DNA of 64,000 nucleotides from Candidatus Poseidoniaceae archaeon (GTDB taxonomy: Archaea > Thermoplasmatota > Poseidoniia > Poseidoniales > Poseidoniaceae): NCBI GenBank assembly GCA_949372645.1, contig CASIAP010000004.1:1-64000 (forward strand), read 5' to 3'. Of the stretch, positions 8,518 through 17,517 are shown piece after piece. The notes under the pieces were generated by a model. It was not told where the DNA came from. It was given only the letters and a program-made list of their open reading frames with translations, and searched no databases. The stretch's first letter is position 1. Every line of letters begins with the position of its first letter. The position numbers and the translations under genes were made by a program.

Positions 8518-11106
8518 CTAACTGCTGGTGTTGTCATTTCCCCAACACTTCATGGAAGCGTCGTCAAGAATGGCACAGGCGTGGGCGTATCCATTCTCAA
8601 GCGCAACTGCCGTTCGGCCAGTTCCAAGGCTGCTGGTGAGCGTTGGTGAGTTTTGATCTGATGTTCCCCCGTCACCCAGTTGGCCAATCCCTCCAATCCC
8701 CCAACATGAGACTGAACCGCTGTCAAGAATGGCGCAGGTGTGTTTGGCTCCACCAGAAATCGCTACGGCCGTACGGCCGGTTCCTAGGCTGCTGGTGAGC
8801 GTTGGTGAGTTTTGTTGTGATGTACCTCCGTTACCCAATCGTCCTTTACTTCCCTCCCCCCAACATGAGGCTGAACCGTTGTCAAGTATGGCACAGGTGT
8901 GGATGTCTCCAGCAGAAATCGCTACGGCCGTACGACCGGTTCCAAGGCTGCTGGTGAGCGTTGGTGAGTTTTGTTGTGATGTACCTCCGTTACCTAATTG
9001 TCCATCACTTCCAGACCCCCAACAGGAAACTGAACCGCTGTCAAGAATGACACAGGAGTGATATTGTCCAACAGAAATCGCTACGGCCGTACGGCCGGTA
9101 CCAAGGCTGCTGGTGAGCGTTGGTGAGTTTTGTTGTGATGTACCTCCGTTACCCAAGCGTCCTGAATTCCCGATTCCCCAACAGGAAACTGAACCGTTGT
9201 CAAGAATGACGCAGGTGTGATAGTATCCTGCAGAAATCGCTACGGCCGTACGGCCGGTTCCAAGGCTGCTGGTGAGCGTTGGTGAGTATTGTTGTGATGT
9301 TCCTCCGTTACCTAATTGCCCATAATCTCCCCGTCCCCAACAGGAAACTGAACCGTTGTCAAGAATGGCGCAGGTGTGACTGTATCCAGCAGTGATCGCA
9401 ACGGCGGTCCTATCCGTGCCAAGATCAGCCCAAACGGGTATGTGTTCGCCGCCTGTTCCACCATTGCCTAATTGTCCCCAGACATTCGCTCCCCAGCACA
9501 TCACAGAACCATTGTCAAGAATGGCGCAGGTGTGTTGGAATCCTGCAGCAACCTGTTTGTTGGAATAGACTGAAGTGCTGTTTCCTGTACCCAAATCGTA
9601 GGACAGCGAAGGTGGTGCGTTGACCGAAATGGTCAGTGTTGCGGTATCCGAACCATGTGCATTTCTTGCCGTAATGGTGTAGATCGTGGAGGTGGAGAGT
9701 TCTCTCGGTGTCCCAGAAATTTTTCCGCTGCTCCAATCCAAACTCAAACCACTTGGAAGGTCGGGACTTACGGTATATGGAGCAGTGTCTGAGCCGAGGT
9801 AGTGAACATCGCCAGTACCGTAAACGGCATGGACGATATGTACGCTATTGTTGTTGTGATTGACTGCAATTGATGTACCACCGGAGTCGGCGGTGTCATC
9901 AACAGTACCGTGAGTCCAAAAGCTTGAGGCAGTTAGACACGATGAAGTGCAAGTGGCGTAACCAAGTCTCACCGAAGAAATGCCAAACACACCATTCTGA
10001 TAGGATATGTGTGGATTATTCGTAGAATCAACTGCAATTGATAATCGTCCACCAACATTGCCAGTGGTAACAGCGCTAATATTTGACCATGAAGAGGCGG
10101 AAGTACATGAAGAGGTACATGCGAGGTAAATAATATCCTTATTGTCAGAATCATAGCCAGCAATGTGCAGTGCGTCGTTTGAATCAATTGCGAGTGCCGC
10201 GTCCTGTATGTTGCTGAGGCTAATACCTGATGTGTTTGTCCATGAGGATGCCGATGCACACGAGGTAGTACACGTGGCATATCGTACGTTGAGATTACTG
10301 ATTCCTTGCCAATGGTAGGTGATGTGTACTGCATCGTTTGAATCAATCGCGATATCAGTTGGTTTACCATCACCGGTTCCTATATCGTCAACAGAAACAT
10401 TCGACCATGAAGATGCTGTACCACAAGATGAGGAGCACATCGTATACTTCAGTGCATCGTTCGTTAAATCGGTGTAGGAAATATGCACTCCATCATTTGA
10501 ATCAACTGCGATGGAGGTGCTATAGCCTACAAAGCCAGTGGCGTCAATGGTGATGTTTGACCATGAAGATGCTGATGCGCATGATGATGCGCACGTAGCG
10601 TACTTGAGGTCTTGAGTAAGTGCGTTCGTATCATCCTTATGGCTGTAGTAGGCAATATGCACGACGTCTTCAGAATCAACAGCGATTGAGTTGTGTAGCC
10701 CGACCTGTCCTGGAGCATCAACGGTTATGTTGACCCAAGCCCCACTGGTGTCGGTCGCATATATGAGATCACTACTGGTGGTGTCGGAAGCGGAAACATG
10801 CCTGTATCCATCAGAATCAAGGGCTACAGACAGCCGTTCATTGATGCTACTGAGTTCCATTGCCACCGGAACTCCAACCGTACCACCTGAATTCGTCGCT
10901 GTCACTGGCGTCATGGCGGTGTTGTTGGAAAGAGCGAGCGTGCTTGAGGAATAGGAAATCGAAGGTGCGCTTGTCTGCATAGGGGTGTTGGCCTCTCCAA
11001 GTTCACTTTCAGCGTCTTCAACAAGCCAAGGGGCTTTGTTCAGTTCCACAAGGCCCACAGAAAGGGACATTGAGACCATTAAAACGGCAAGAAGGAGTGA
11101 TTTCAT
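8518..11106 (-). CDS. Giant surface protein, N-terminal part: signal peptide, beta-propeller, Ig-like module, RCC1-like propeller
   Basis: The N-terminal segment of the giant protein. I place the start at the ATG at 11106 because it opens a good signal peptide (MKSLLLAVLMVSMSLSVGLV) and lies about 34 nt after a TATA-like box; in-frame ATGs at 11157 and 11181 would add residues that spoil the signal. The mature protein begins with an Ig-like strand. Six or seven blades with DSNDAVHITY-type motifs and paired cysteines (ATCTSSC) follow, then an Ig-like module (LPSGLSLDWSSGKISGTP). Last come seven RCC1-like blades of about 51 residues (HTCAILDNGSVSCWG, QLGNGGTS). The frame ends in the seventh blade, but a one-base shift near 8524 joins it smoothly to the next segment. 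Role unknown; exported and surface-exposed by inference. Confidence 0.8.
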   Translation of the reverse strand: MKSLLLAVLMVSMSLSVGLVELNKAPWLVEDAESELGEANTPMQTSAPSISYSSSTLALSNNTAMTPVTATNSGGTVGVPVAMELSSINERLSVALDSDGYRHVSASDTTSSDLIYATDTSGAWVNITVDAPGQVGLHNSIAVDSEDVVHIAYYSHKDDTNALTQDLKYATCASSCASASSWSNITIDATGFVGYSTSIAVDSNDGVHISYTDLTNDALKYTMCSSSCGTASSWSNVSVDDIGTGDGKPTDIAIDSNDAVHITYHWQGISNLNVRYATCTTSCASASSWTNTSGISLSNIQDAALAIDSNDALHIAGYDSDNKDIIYLACTSSCTSASSWSNISAVTTGNVGGRLSIAVDSTNNPHISYQNGVFGISSVRLGYATCTSSCLTASSFWTHGTVDDTADSGGTSIAVNHNNNSVHIVHAVYGTGDVHYLGSDTAPYTVSPDLPSGLSLDWSSGKISGTPRELSTSTIYTITARNAHGSDTATLTISVNAPPSLSYDLGTGNSTSVYSNKQVAAGFQHTCAILDNGSVMCWGANVWGQLGNGGTGGEHIPVWADLGTDRTAVAITAGYSHTCAILDNGSVSCWGRGDYGQLGNGGTSQQYSPTLTSSLGTGRTAVAISAGYYHTCVILDNGSVSCWGIGNSGRLGNGGTSQQNSPTLTSSLGTGRTAVAISVGQYHSCVILDSGSVSCWGSGSDGQLGNGGTSQQNSPTLTSSLGTGRTAVAISAGDIHTCAILDNGSASCWGEGSKGRLGNGGTSQQNSPTLTSSLGTGRTAVAISGGAKHTCAILDSGSVSCWGIGGIGQLGDGGTSDQNSPTLTSSLGTGRTAVALENGYAHACAILDDASMKCWGNDNTSS
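8530..9560 (-). repeat. Seven RCC1-like propeller repeats
   Basis: Seven units of about 51 residues each carry a cysteine pair (HTCAIL...SCWG) and the linker QLGNGGTSQQNSPTLTSSLG. Seven blades is the number in a closed RCC1 propeller. The cysteine pair in every blade suggests one disulfide per blade, consistent with an extracellular location. The middle five units are highly similar at DNA level, including a repeated acggccgtacggccggt block. Confidence 0.85.
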
Positions 11107-11135
11107 AGATTTCAAACCAAAAACACGGCTCGTCC

Positions 11136-11145
11136 CTATTTTATC
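11136..11145 (-). promoter_or_regulatory. TATA-like box of the giant surface protein gene
   Basis: On the minus strand the sequence gataaaatag is centred about 34 nt before the ATG at 11106. This spacing predicts a very short leader and supports that start. Confidence 0.4.
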
Positions 11146-11300
11146 GGTAGAATACATGCTCTCGCCAAGAAGTTGCCACACTTTGTATTTGACCCTATAA
11201 TTTCCTCACTCATGATGTATTTTATCGCAAAAAGGCGCCTTAAGAGCCGAAAAGTCTGATTTGATGCGACTTGAACCGAAAAGGAATACAAACTTCTTCA

Positions 11301-11316
11301 TAAAAAATAAGATATA
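11301..11316 (+). promoter_or_regulatory. TATA-like box of the LysE-type exporter gene
   Basis: The A/T run taaaaaataagatata is centred about 30 nt upstream of the ATG at 11339, the spacing expected for leaderless archaeal transcription. Confidence 0.4.
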
Positions 11317-11338
11317 CCATCTTTATCGGGTCACAAAA

Positions 11339-11950
11339 ATGCCGTGGGACTCATTGCTCTACTTGCTCTTGTTGCTTTCAGCAGGTTTGATTGTCCCGGG
11401 TCCAAATAACGTCACCTGCACCGTTCATGCGGTTGTACACGGTAAAAAGAGCAATGTTCCACTCATCGCCGGAATGGCGCTCGGTTTCATGTCGATCCAT
11501 TTCGTTTGTGGTTTCGCTGTAGACTCCTTTGATGAAGAAGGGCCATTTGGCGTGGCGATCAATATCATCGGTTCTTTGTTCATGTTTTTAATCGCCTTTT
11601 TAATCCTCTATCTTGGACGTTCTGAAAGAATACAAGACTTTCCCGAAGAGATTCCAAAGTTAGGTTTCAAAACCGGCGTCTTCATGCAATTTGTGAATGG
11701 TAAAGAATGGGCCATGGTCTTCATGTTAATGGCTAAGTTTTTGAATGATTTTGGCGGTGGAATTGTTGGAATTACAACAATATCACTCATTACGACAAGC
11801 GGCGGGATTGTGGCTATGATTATATGGTCCAATCTTGGAGAGAAAATAAAATCAAAAGCAAACGAACCAAGGGTTGTCAAAAAAGCATTCACCATTTTGG
11901 GAACTTTAATGCTTCTATTGGCAACGTTAATTACGCTTAGAGGGCTTTGA
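11339..11950 (+). CDS. LysE/RhtB-type amino-acid exporter
   Basis: A 203-residue integral membrane protein with six hydrophobic segments. The early PGPNN motif after the first helix (LIVPGPNNVTCTVHA) is the hallmark of the LysE/RhtB translocator superfamily, whose members export amino acids or related small molecules. The start is the ATG at 11339 (MPWDSLLYLLLLLSAG), which opens directly into the first helix; the frame reaches back to 11261 but that extension is polar and overlaps the promoter. Its 3' end overlaps the convergent regulator gene by 24 bp. Substrate cannot be told from the sequence. Confidence 0.75.
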   Translation: MPWDSLLYLLLLLSAGLIVPGPNNVTCTVHAVVHGKKSNVPLIAGMALGFMSIHFVCGFAVDSFDEEGPFGVAINIIGSLFMFLIAFLILYLGRSERIQDFPEEIPKLGFKTGVFMQFVNGKEWAMVFMLMAKFLNDFGGGIVGITTISLITTSGGIVAMIIWSNLGEKIKSKANEPRVVKKAFTILGTLMLLLATLITLRGL

Positions 11951-12697
11951 ACTCGGCACTTGTTTGGCCCAAGAATTGAGGATGATATTTTCAGCATGCT
12001 GTAAATGTTCGGCTACAGTTGCTTGCTTCAACCCAAAAAACTCGGCAATATCGGTTTGATTGCATTTTTTAGGAGTCTCGTAATACCCCATTTCAACTGC
12101 ACTTTTTATCACTAAACTACGCTTATCATGCAGTATTGGGATACTTACCAAATTGCCAGCGAGTGGCGTAGAGAGTTTCATTTTCATTTTTTCCGGAATA
12201 AGAGTTTCTAATTTATCTTTGAGTCTTTTCATTCCATCAGAGGTTCCATGAATGGTCATGAAAAAACCATCCTCTCTCGAAAGATAGGTTGGTGGCATAA
12301 TCCATGCTTCATCTTCCTTAGCAATAAGTTGTTGAATTGGCCCCGGAGTTTTCGCCTTCAGATATGCAAAACCATCGCCTTCCTGAAGGATTTGATCGAT
12401 GATGAGTCCCCCTTTAATTTCATCTTTAATACCCATGATGTCGATGCCATCATGTTCAACTTTCACTATACATGACGGAATCGAATCTGTGATCCCTGTT
12501 CCAGTAACTAATTCCAATTTACTGAAATATTTTGTAATGATTGAACCAGGTAGATGCTGGGCTTGTTCATGTAAAATGCGAATCTGAAAATACCGCATGT
12601 CCCCACTTGTTTTCAAGTCTCCCATAATTTCAAACAACCATGGGTATGACTTATTCCTTTGCACACAGTACTGTTGTTCTGTTTGTGAATACTTCAT
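11927..12697 (-). CDS. Bat-like HTH transcriptional regulator (HTH_10 family)
   Basis: About 256 residues. The C-terminal segment, AVEMGYYETPKKCNQTDIAEFFGLKQATVAEHLQHAENIIL, matches the bacterio-opsin-activator type helix-turn-helix (HTH_10) of archaea, with its 'GYY-TP', 'T--DIA', 'G----TV-EHL--AE' layout (shown here only as a description of visible residues 205-245). The N-terminal 190 residues form an alpha/beta region likely to sense a signal, without a recognisable named domain. The frame also has an upstream TTG at 12715; I prefer the ATG at 12697 (MKYSQTEQQ). The gene converges on the exporter with a 24-bp overlap, so the two may regulate each other, but this is inference only. Confidence 0.7.
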   Translation of the reverse strand: MKYSQTEQQYCVQRNKSYPWLFEIMGDLKTSGDMRYFQIRILHEQAQHLPGSIITKYFSKLELVTGTGITDSIPSCIVKVEHDGIDIMGIKDEIKGGLIIDQILQEGDGFAYLKAKTPGPIQQLIAKEDEAWIMPPTYLSREDGFFMTIHGTSDGMKRLKDKLETLIPEKMKMKLSTPLAGNLVSIPILHDKRSLVIKSAVEMGYYETPKKCNQTDIAEFFGLKQATVAEHLQHAENIILNSWAKQVPSSKPSKRN

Positions 12698-12808
12698 CCG
12701 AGGAAATGATGGCAAGTTCTTCTTCTGGGAAAAAAACTGGAACTTTCTTTGTGACTCAAGTGAGTAGGAATCATGCCAAGAATCGAAGCAATCCTCTTCT
12801 TCTGTAAA

Positions 12809-15046
12809 TCATTCTTCTTCACTTTGACCAAGAACCAATGTTGAAGGGATTCGAGCTGCACTCGCTTCTCCATCCATTCGTCCGTTGAGTTCAATGTCAA
12901 CAACGCCAGCATCTCCCATCAATTCCGCCATGATGAATGTCCTGTTTCCTACTGCCATGGTGTCGAGGAACACTTCTTCACCACGATGTAAGAAGCGGGG
13001 TTCAACATGTTTTACTTCCCAGCCTTGACCGACGGGTGCATCGAAGCGTAATGCAGCGAGATCCCAATTGCCTTCAAGAATATGGACGCCAACCATCAAT
13101 GGAATGCTTCCTTCATTTTTCACCATTCGACCATCCAATTTCCATACGGCAAGAGCCACATTTTCAGTCCGGTATTCTAAGTCAGCCTTGCCCCAGGCTT
13201 TGTTTGCTTCTTCCCAATTGAGTAAGGAAATCGCTTGGAGTGCTTTGCTGAGACTCTTTCGAGATTGTTGTGGCGTTCTTTCACCTGAATCCATTTGTTG
13301 CTTAAACCACGCAAGTTGTTCTGATTTCGAAAACAAATCTTGAGCCGTTTTTTTGGTACGGTATTGTAGAATGCCAAGGTAGGCGACAGGAACGAGGAAC
13401 AAAGCGCCGAGGAAAAATCGAGCACGAACGCCCCACTTCTCCGCATTCTCATCCGGTGGGAAATAGGGTTCATCTCCTTCATCGATCAGGGTGTAGCTCG
13501 AGGACAATGAGTAGGTGAGACTTGGGACATCTTGGCCCCAATCGTGCTGCGTGTAATTGGTATCATCGAACAGGGATACTCGGAAGAAATGTGTTCCTTC
13601 ACTCACTTTAATCGCCAGTTGAATTTTGCCATTTGCTAACTTGGCTGCTCGAGATTCAACATCACTCCATGTCTCTTGGTCCATACTCCAAAGTTCAAGT
13701 TTGAGTACTTCGATGCTGTTTCCCTCGACAATGATTTGTATCATGTGTTCGGAGTCCTCCCATCCATCAATTTCAATTCGATACACATCTGCTGTATCAT
13801 GGATAGAAAGGGTCAATTCGCCTTCAAGTTGGGCGGACTGCTTTGGCATGTGGGGCCATGAACTGTTCTTACTCGTAGCAGATGAAGGACGGTACGATGG
13901 CGCTTCTTCACCAGACTGGAGGTCGGAGAAGTCCGATACTTCGATGTTCATCCAATGAACGAGTGATTCGACATGGACTCGGACAGCAATGACATTTGGA
14001 TAAGGATAGATGACTGTCGTGTCTTCCATACTCGTGTTTGTAGTCAGTCCATCAATCCATGTATCTACGACTAACTGGTCGATGCGAACAGTTGGGGATG
14101 AGTGGATTGGTTGTAGACTCATTTTCTGCGTATCGTTCAACTCAATGGTGACGGATGTTGAAAAGTGACCGACTATTTTGAGGTCTTGATGGTCTTGAAT
14201 GAATACATTTGAATCACTTTGTTGGTGAAGCATTCGCTTGAGGACCCAAGCGGTATCCACGCCCTCGCTTTCGACTTTGAGCAGTACACGACCGTCATCG
14301 TTAAAGTGCCAAATCTTTGCTTCACCAGGTGTATTGGCAACAAGCGCTACCGGCTGGTCAATAGTTTGGTTAAGATGAGTTTCTGAATTTGCATCTTGGA
14401 AATACATCGACAAACTGATTTCATTTGTTGCATGCATGAACTGCAGTTCAAGAGAATCACCAGCAGCGACTTTGATCGGGATGAAGTCAGGCGTTGATTG
14501 TTCAAGAACTCCACGAATAAATCCACTTTCATCATATTCCCCATTTTGTATTCCGTTGAGATGGCCCATTGTGGGGTTGATACAAGACAGAACCTCATTG
14601 CAGTAGCCAAGAGCATCAAGCGTGATGCTTTCGGATGGAGAAGGACGTACGTGTTCAAAATTTTCAGAAATAACTTCAACAAGGGAATAGGATACATATT
14701 CTTCAATGGTTGAAGCGATCGAAAGTTCAGCGGTTCCGTTACTGGTTGCTTGGAGGGATAATTTCGACGTGGTTGAAGAAGTTGTACCATCAAGCGTGAC
14801 CTGTGCTTCACACTGATTACAATCTAAGACAAGACTGAACCATTCACCTTCTGCCATCGACCATTCTCGGACGTGAGATTCGGAAGGTTCTGCTTGGAAA
14901 CCAGCAATTCGACCGTCAATGAGCGTGGAGGTTGATGTTGGTTCTTCCGCAGATGTAAGGGCAAGAGGGCTGAACAAGAGAACTCCAAACAGTATGGTTA
15001 AACCAAAACAAACGAAGACGGTGTTGATGCCTTTGTCTCCGTCCAT
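12809..15046 (-). CDS. Membrane-anchored surface protein of unknown function
   Basis: A 745-residue protein starting with a signal segment (VFVCFGLTILFGVLLFSPLAL) followed by SAEEPTSTST, a plausible cleavage region. The ectodomain, to about residue 540, is beta-rich, with several jelly-roll-like stretches similar in tone to bacterial pre-peptidase (PPC) domains (for example LSIHDTADVYRIEIDGW and GTHFFRVSLFD). A helix (FFLGALFLVPVAYLGILQY) near 542-561 anchors it. A roughly 180-residue cytoplasmic part has a basic amphipathic stretch and then a beta-rich domain ending in EEE. No enzymatic motif is seen. It is divergent from arcS, with about 50 bp between the starts. Confidence 0.65.
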   Translation of the reverse strand: MDGDKGINTVFVCFGLTILFGVLLFSPLALTSAEEPTSTSTLIDGRIAGFQAEPSESHVREWSMAEGEWFSLVLDCNQCEAQVTLDGTTSSTTSKLSLQATSNGTAELSIASTIEEYVSYSLVEVISENFEHVRPSPSESITLDALGYCNEVLSCINPTMGHLNGIQNGEYDESGFIRGVLEQSTPDFIPIKVAAGDSLELQFMHATNEISLSMYFQDANSETHLNQTIDQPVALVANTPGEAKIWHFNDDGRVLLKVESEGVDTAWVLKRMLHQQSDSNVFIQDHQDLKIVGHFSTSVTIELNDTQKMSLQPIHSSPTVRIDQLVVDTWIDGLTTNTSMEDTTVIYPYPNVIAVRVHVESLVHWMNIEVSDFSDLQSGEEAPSYRPSSATSKNSSWPHMPKQSAQLEGELTLSIHDTADVYRIEIDGWEDSEHMIQIIVEGNSIEVLKLELWSMDQETWSDVESRAAKLANGKIQLAIKVSEGTHFFRVSLFDDTNYTQHDWGQDVPSLTYSLSSSYTLIDEGDEPYFPPDENAEKWGVRARFFLGALFLVPVAYLGILQYRTKKTAQDLFSKSEQLAWFKQQMDSGERTPQQSRKSLSKALQAISLLNWEEANKAWGKADLEYRTENVALAVWKLDGRMVKNEGSIPLMVGVHILEGNWDLAALRFDAPVGQGWEVKHVEPRFLHRGEEVFLDTMAVGNRTFIMAELMGDAGVVDIELNGRMDGEASAARIPSTLVLGQSEEE

Positions 15047-15097
15047 ATCAATGCCTGCAAAGTATTTGCTTTGAACTTAGGCCTCCTATGGTGTCCA

Positions 15098-16906
15098 ATG
15101 CTTGAAGAAGCAATGGCTTTTGGCCTGTCCATGGAGGCAGGGCTTGGTCGAACTGTGACGGCACGATATCGCTTTGCTCGACAGTGGGCGCTTGGCGACC
15201 GGAAAAACCCAGTAGCAGCGACTCCTGCATTGGTTTTGCTCGATGGAGACTCAGATATTGATGCACAACTTGCGCCTTTTCGTTCATCCACCAATGACAA
15301 GATTCCAGCAACAATGACCTTCGAATCCCGTCTCCCCCTTTCACCACCGGATTTCTCAGAACCTTCACCAAAATGGAGTGTTTCAATTGGTCACGTTCTC
15401 CCCCCTTCTCTGGATGAAGCCGATGCAGGTGAGCCCGCAGGCACTGCTCAAGTCTTACCCGTTTCTTGGCAACGCTTGAATCATGATGCAGGTCTTACCG
15501 ATAAGACCCTCAAGCCCGATGTTGTTGTTCTTGTCGATGCAGTTCAACTTGCAGCACAACCCGGTAAACTTGTCGAAGCAATTACTACTCTTAAACGACG
15601 ATTCCCTGGTGCACTCCTGTGGACACCTGGACTTGGAGGACCAGATAACCTCGCAGTTTTGACATGGTTTGGAGTGGACCTGTTTGATTTGGCTCGCTCT
15701 CGTCAAGCTTCAGCTGTCGGTATTCTACTGACCGAACAAGGTCCTCGCCACACCGTCGAATCGATGGGTGAAACGGCAGATATGGACATGCAAGTTACCC
15801 ACTGGAAAAATGCCATTGCATCGGTTCGTGGCGCCATGGCCTCAAACCAAATGCGTTCATTGGCAGATATGCAATCTCTCACCAGTCCTCGGTTGGTTGA
15901 GCACCTCCGACGACATGACCTCTTGTGTCAAACGGTTCCTGGTCTTCTTTCCTCACACGTGGCATCGGACTTTACCTTCCCTTGCCATTCGGCTTCCATT
16001 CAATCCGACCCGATTATTGCTGATTGGGAGAAATTTATCTCAACAGAATACAAAGCACCAACAGGACTGGACAATATTCTTGTTCTGCTTCCATGTTCTG
16101 CTCGTAAGCCTTACCGCCTCTCGAAATCACACGGTCGATTCATTCGTGCAATTGGTACCAGTGCGTGTCACGAAGTCATGATAACTTCCCCTCTCGGATT
16201 GGTTCCACGTGACTTAGAGGAAGCTTGGCCAGCAGCGCATTACGATGTACCTGTGACCGGTGATTGGACTGGAGACGAACTTGAACGCATCCAACGAATG
16301 TACACAACATTGGTTGATCGGCATAAGTACCAACGTATTATCAACCACTCTGGAATTGAATTCACCCATGAATCAATTCAGGTCACCGATACGAGGCAGG
16401 GCGATTCTGCAGGATCTCATGAAGCTCTTGAACGACTTACTGAGGCTGTTCGAACCGCTGTAGATGAATTGAGTGCACGCGGCAGAAAAACTGAGAAAAT
16501 TCTACAGGATAACTTTGCCAGTATCGCTCGAAAGCAAATGAAGAGTGATGCATGGCTCAAAGACTTGCGAGTTCGTGGAAAACCGCCTCGATATCGATTG
16601 GAAAGCGGCGAAATACAAATGGCTCTCTGGTCGATTGAACGCAGTGGATTCTCACTTCCAAAGGCCGTCATTCCGAAGCTTGCTGAAGTGAATGCTTTAC
16701 CAAAGATTCATCTTCACTCGGATATTGTTTGGAAAGGTGACGTGTTTGGACCTCTTGTTGAATCGTTCGACCCCACCATTCGTGCAGGTTCAGATGTACT
16801 CGTCTATCAAGACGGTTCGGTCATTGGATTGGCTCGTGCGCATGCGCCTGCTTGGGAATGGCCAACGACTCCCGGCCGTCTTGCAAAATCTCATCAACGC
16901 TTGTGA
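15098..16906 (+). CDS. arcS: Archaeosine synthase (TgtA2/ArcS)
   Basis: A 602-residue protein with the ArcS layout. An N-terminal degenerate TGT-like barrel (about 1-290) contains remnants such as GALLWTPGLGGPDNLAVL. A central domain carries the diagnostic PCSARKPYRLSKSH motif with Cys at about residue 333. A C-terminal PUA-type RNA-binding domain (about 505-602) reads KIHLHSDIVWKGDVF and AGSDVLVYQDGSVIGLARA. ArcS converts preQ0 at position 15 of tRNA to archaeosine, after insertion by TgtA. The reading frame reaches a TTG at 15071; the ATG at 15098 (MLEEAMAFGLSMEAG) gives a family-like N-terminus. Next downstream is uS15, so it sits with translation genes. Confidence 0.85.
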   Translation: MLEEAMAFGLSMEAGLGRTVTARYRFARQWALGDRKNPVAATPALVLLDGDSDIDAQLAPFRSSTNDKIPATMTFESRLPLSPPDFSEPSPKWSVSIGHVLPPSLDEADAGEPAGTAQVLPVSWQRLNHDAGLTDKTLKPDVVVLVDAVQLAAQPGKLVEAITTLKRRFPGALLWTPGLGGPDNLAVLTWFGVDLFDLARSRQASAVGILLTEQGPRHTVESMGETADMDMQVTHWKNAIASVRGAMASNQMRSLADMQSLTSPRLVEHLRRHDLLCQTVPGLLSSHVASDFTFPCHSASIQSDPIIADWEKFISTEYKAPTGLDNILVLLPCSARKPYRLSKSHGRFIRAIGTSACHEVMITSPLGLVPRDLEEAWPAAHYDVPVTGDWTGDELERIQRMYTTLVDRHKYQRIINHSGIEFTHESIQVTDTRQGDSAGSHEALERLTEAVRTAVDELSARGRKTEKILQDNFASIARKQMKSDAWLKDLRVRGKPPRYRLESGEIQMALWSIERSGFSLPKAVIPKLAEVNALPKIHLHSDIVWKGDVFGPLVESFDPTIRAGSDVLVYQDGSVIGLARAHAPAWEWPTTPGRLAKSHQRL

Positions 16907-17020
16907 TTTTCCGGCTTGATGGCGTTCCTCTACACCGTTCATCTCATTCGCAAAGGGCTTCGCTCAAGCGGAGCGATTAAGAAGGGGAGACAAGACGCCG
17001 AAATACTTGGAGTTGTTCTT

Positions 17021-17479
17021 ATGGCACGTATGTATAAGTCTCGTAGAGGAAAGAGTGGGTCGAGTAAGCCCTATGTCGATGAAGCACCTGAGTGGTCAAA
17101 CACCGATGCTAAGGCAGTTAAGAACCTCATCATTGAACTCGGCAAAGCAGGTCATTCTTCTGCTATGATCGGTACTATTCTTCGTGACCAACACGCCGTT
17201 CCTAACGTTCGACTCGTCCTCGGTAAGCGCATTGCTACCGTATTGGCCGAAAGCAGCATTGGTGGAACATACCCAGAAGATATGATGAACCTCATGCAAC
17301 GAGCTGTTGGTATCATCAACCATCTTGGAAGTGGAAACCGCAAGGACCTCCATAACAAGCGTGGACTCGAAATCACAGAAGCAAAAATTCGTCGTCTTGC
17401 CAACTATTACAAGGCCGAAGGTCGTCTACCATCCGACTGGCGATACAAGCGTGATGAACTCCGCCTTATGGTTGAGTGA
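17021..17479 (+). CDS. rps15: Small-subunit ribosomal protein uS15
   Basis: A 152-residue protein of the archaeal/eukaryotic S15 type. The start at 17021 (MARMYKSRRGKSGSSKP) matches the family's N-terminus; the frame extends back to 16916 but the extra residues do not belong to the family. The C-terminal half (HLGSGNRKDLHNKRGLEITE, ANYYKAEGRLPSDWRYK) carries the rRNA-binding helices. It binds the central domain of 16S rRNA. It lies between arcS and a RecJ/DHH-like gene, an order resembling other archaea, where rps15 is followed by a RecJ homologue. Confidence 0.95.
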   Translation: MARMYKSRRGKSGSSKPYVDEAPEWSNTDAKAVKNLIIELGKAGHSSAMIGTILRDQHAVPNVRLVLGKRIATVLAESSIGGTYPEDMMNLMQRAVGIINHLGSGNRKDLHNKRGLEITEAKIRRLANYYKAEGRLPSDWRYKRDELRLMVE

Positions 17480-17517
17480 TTGCACTCTTGTAATCCATCA
17501 CTTCATGTGGTGACTTC

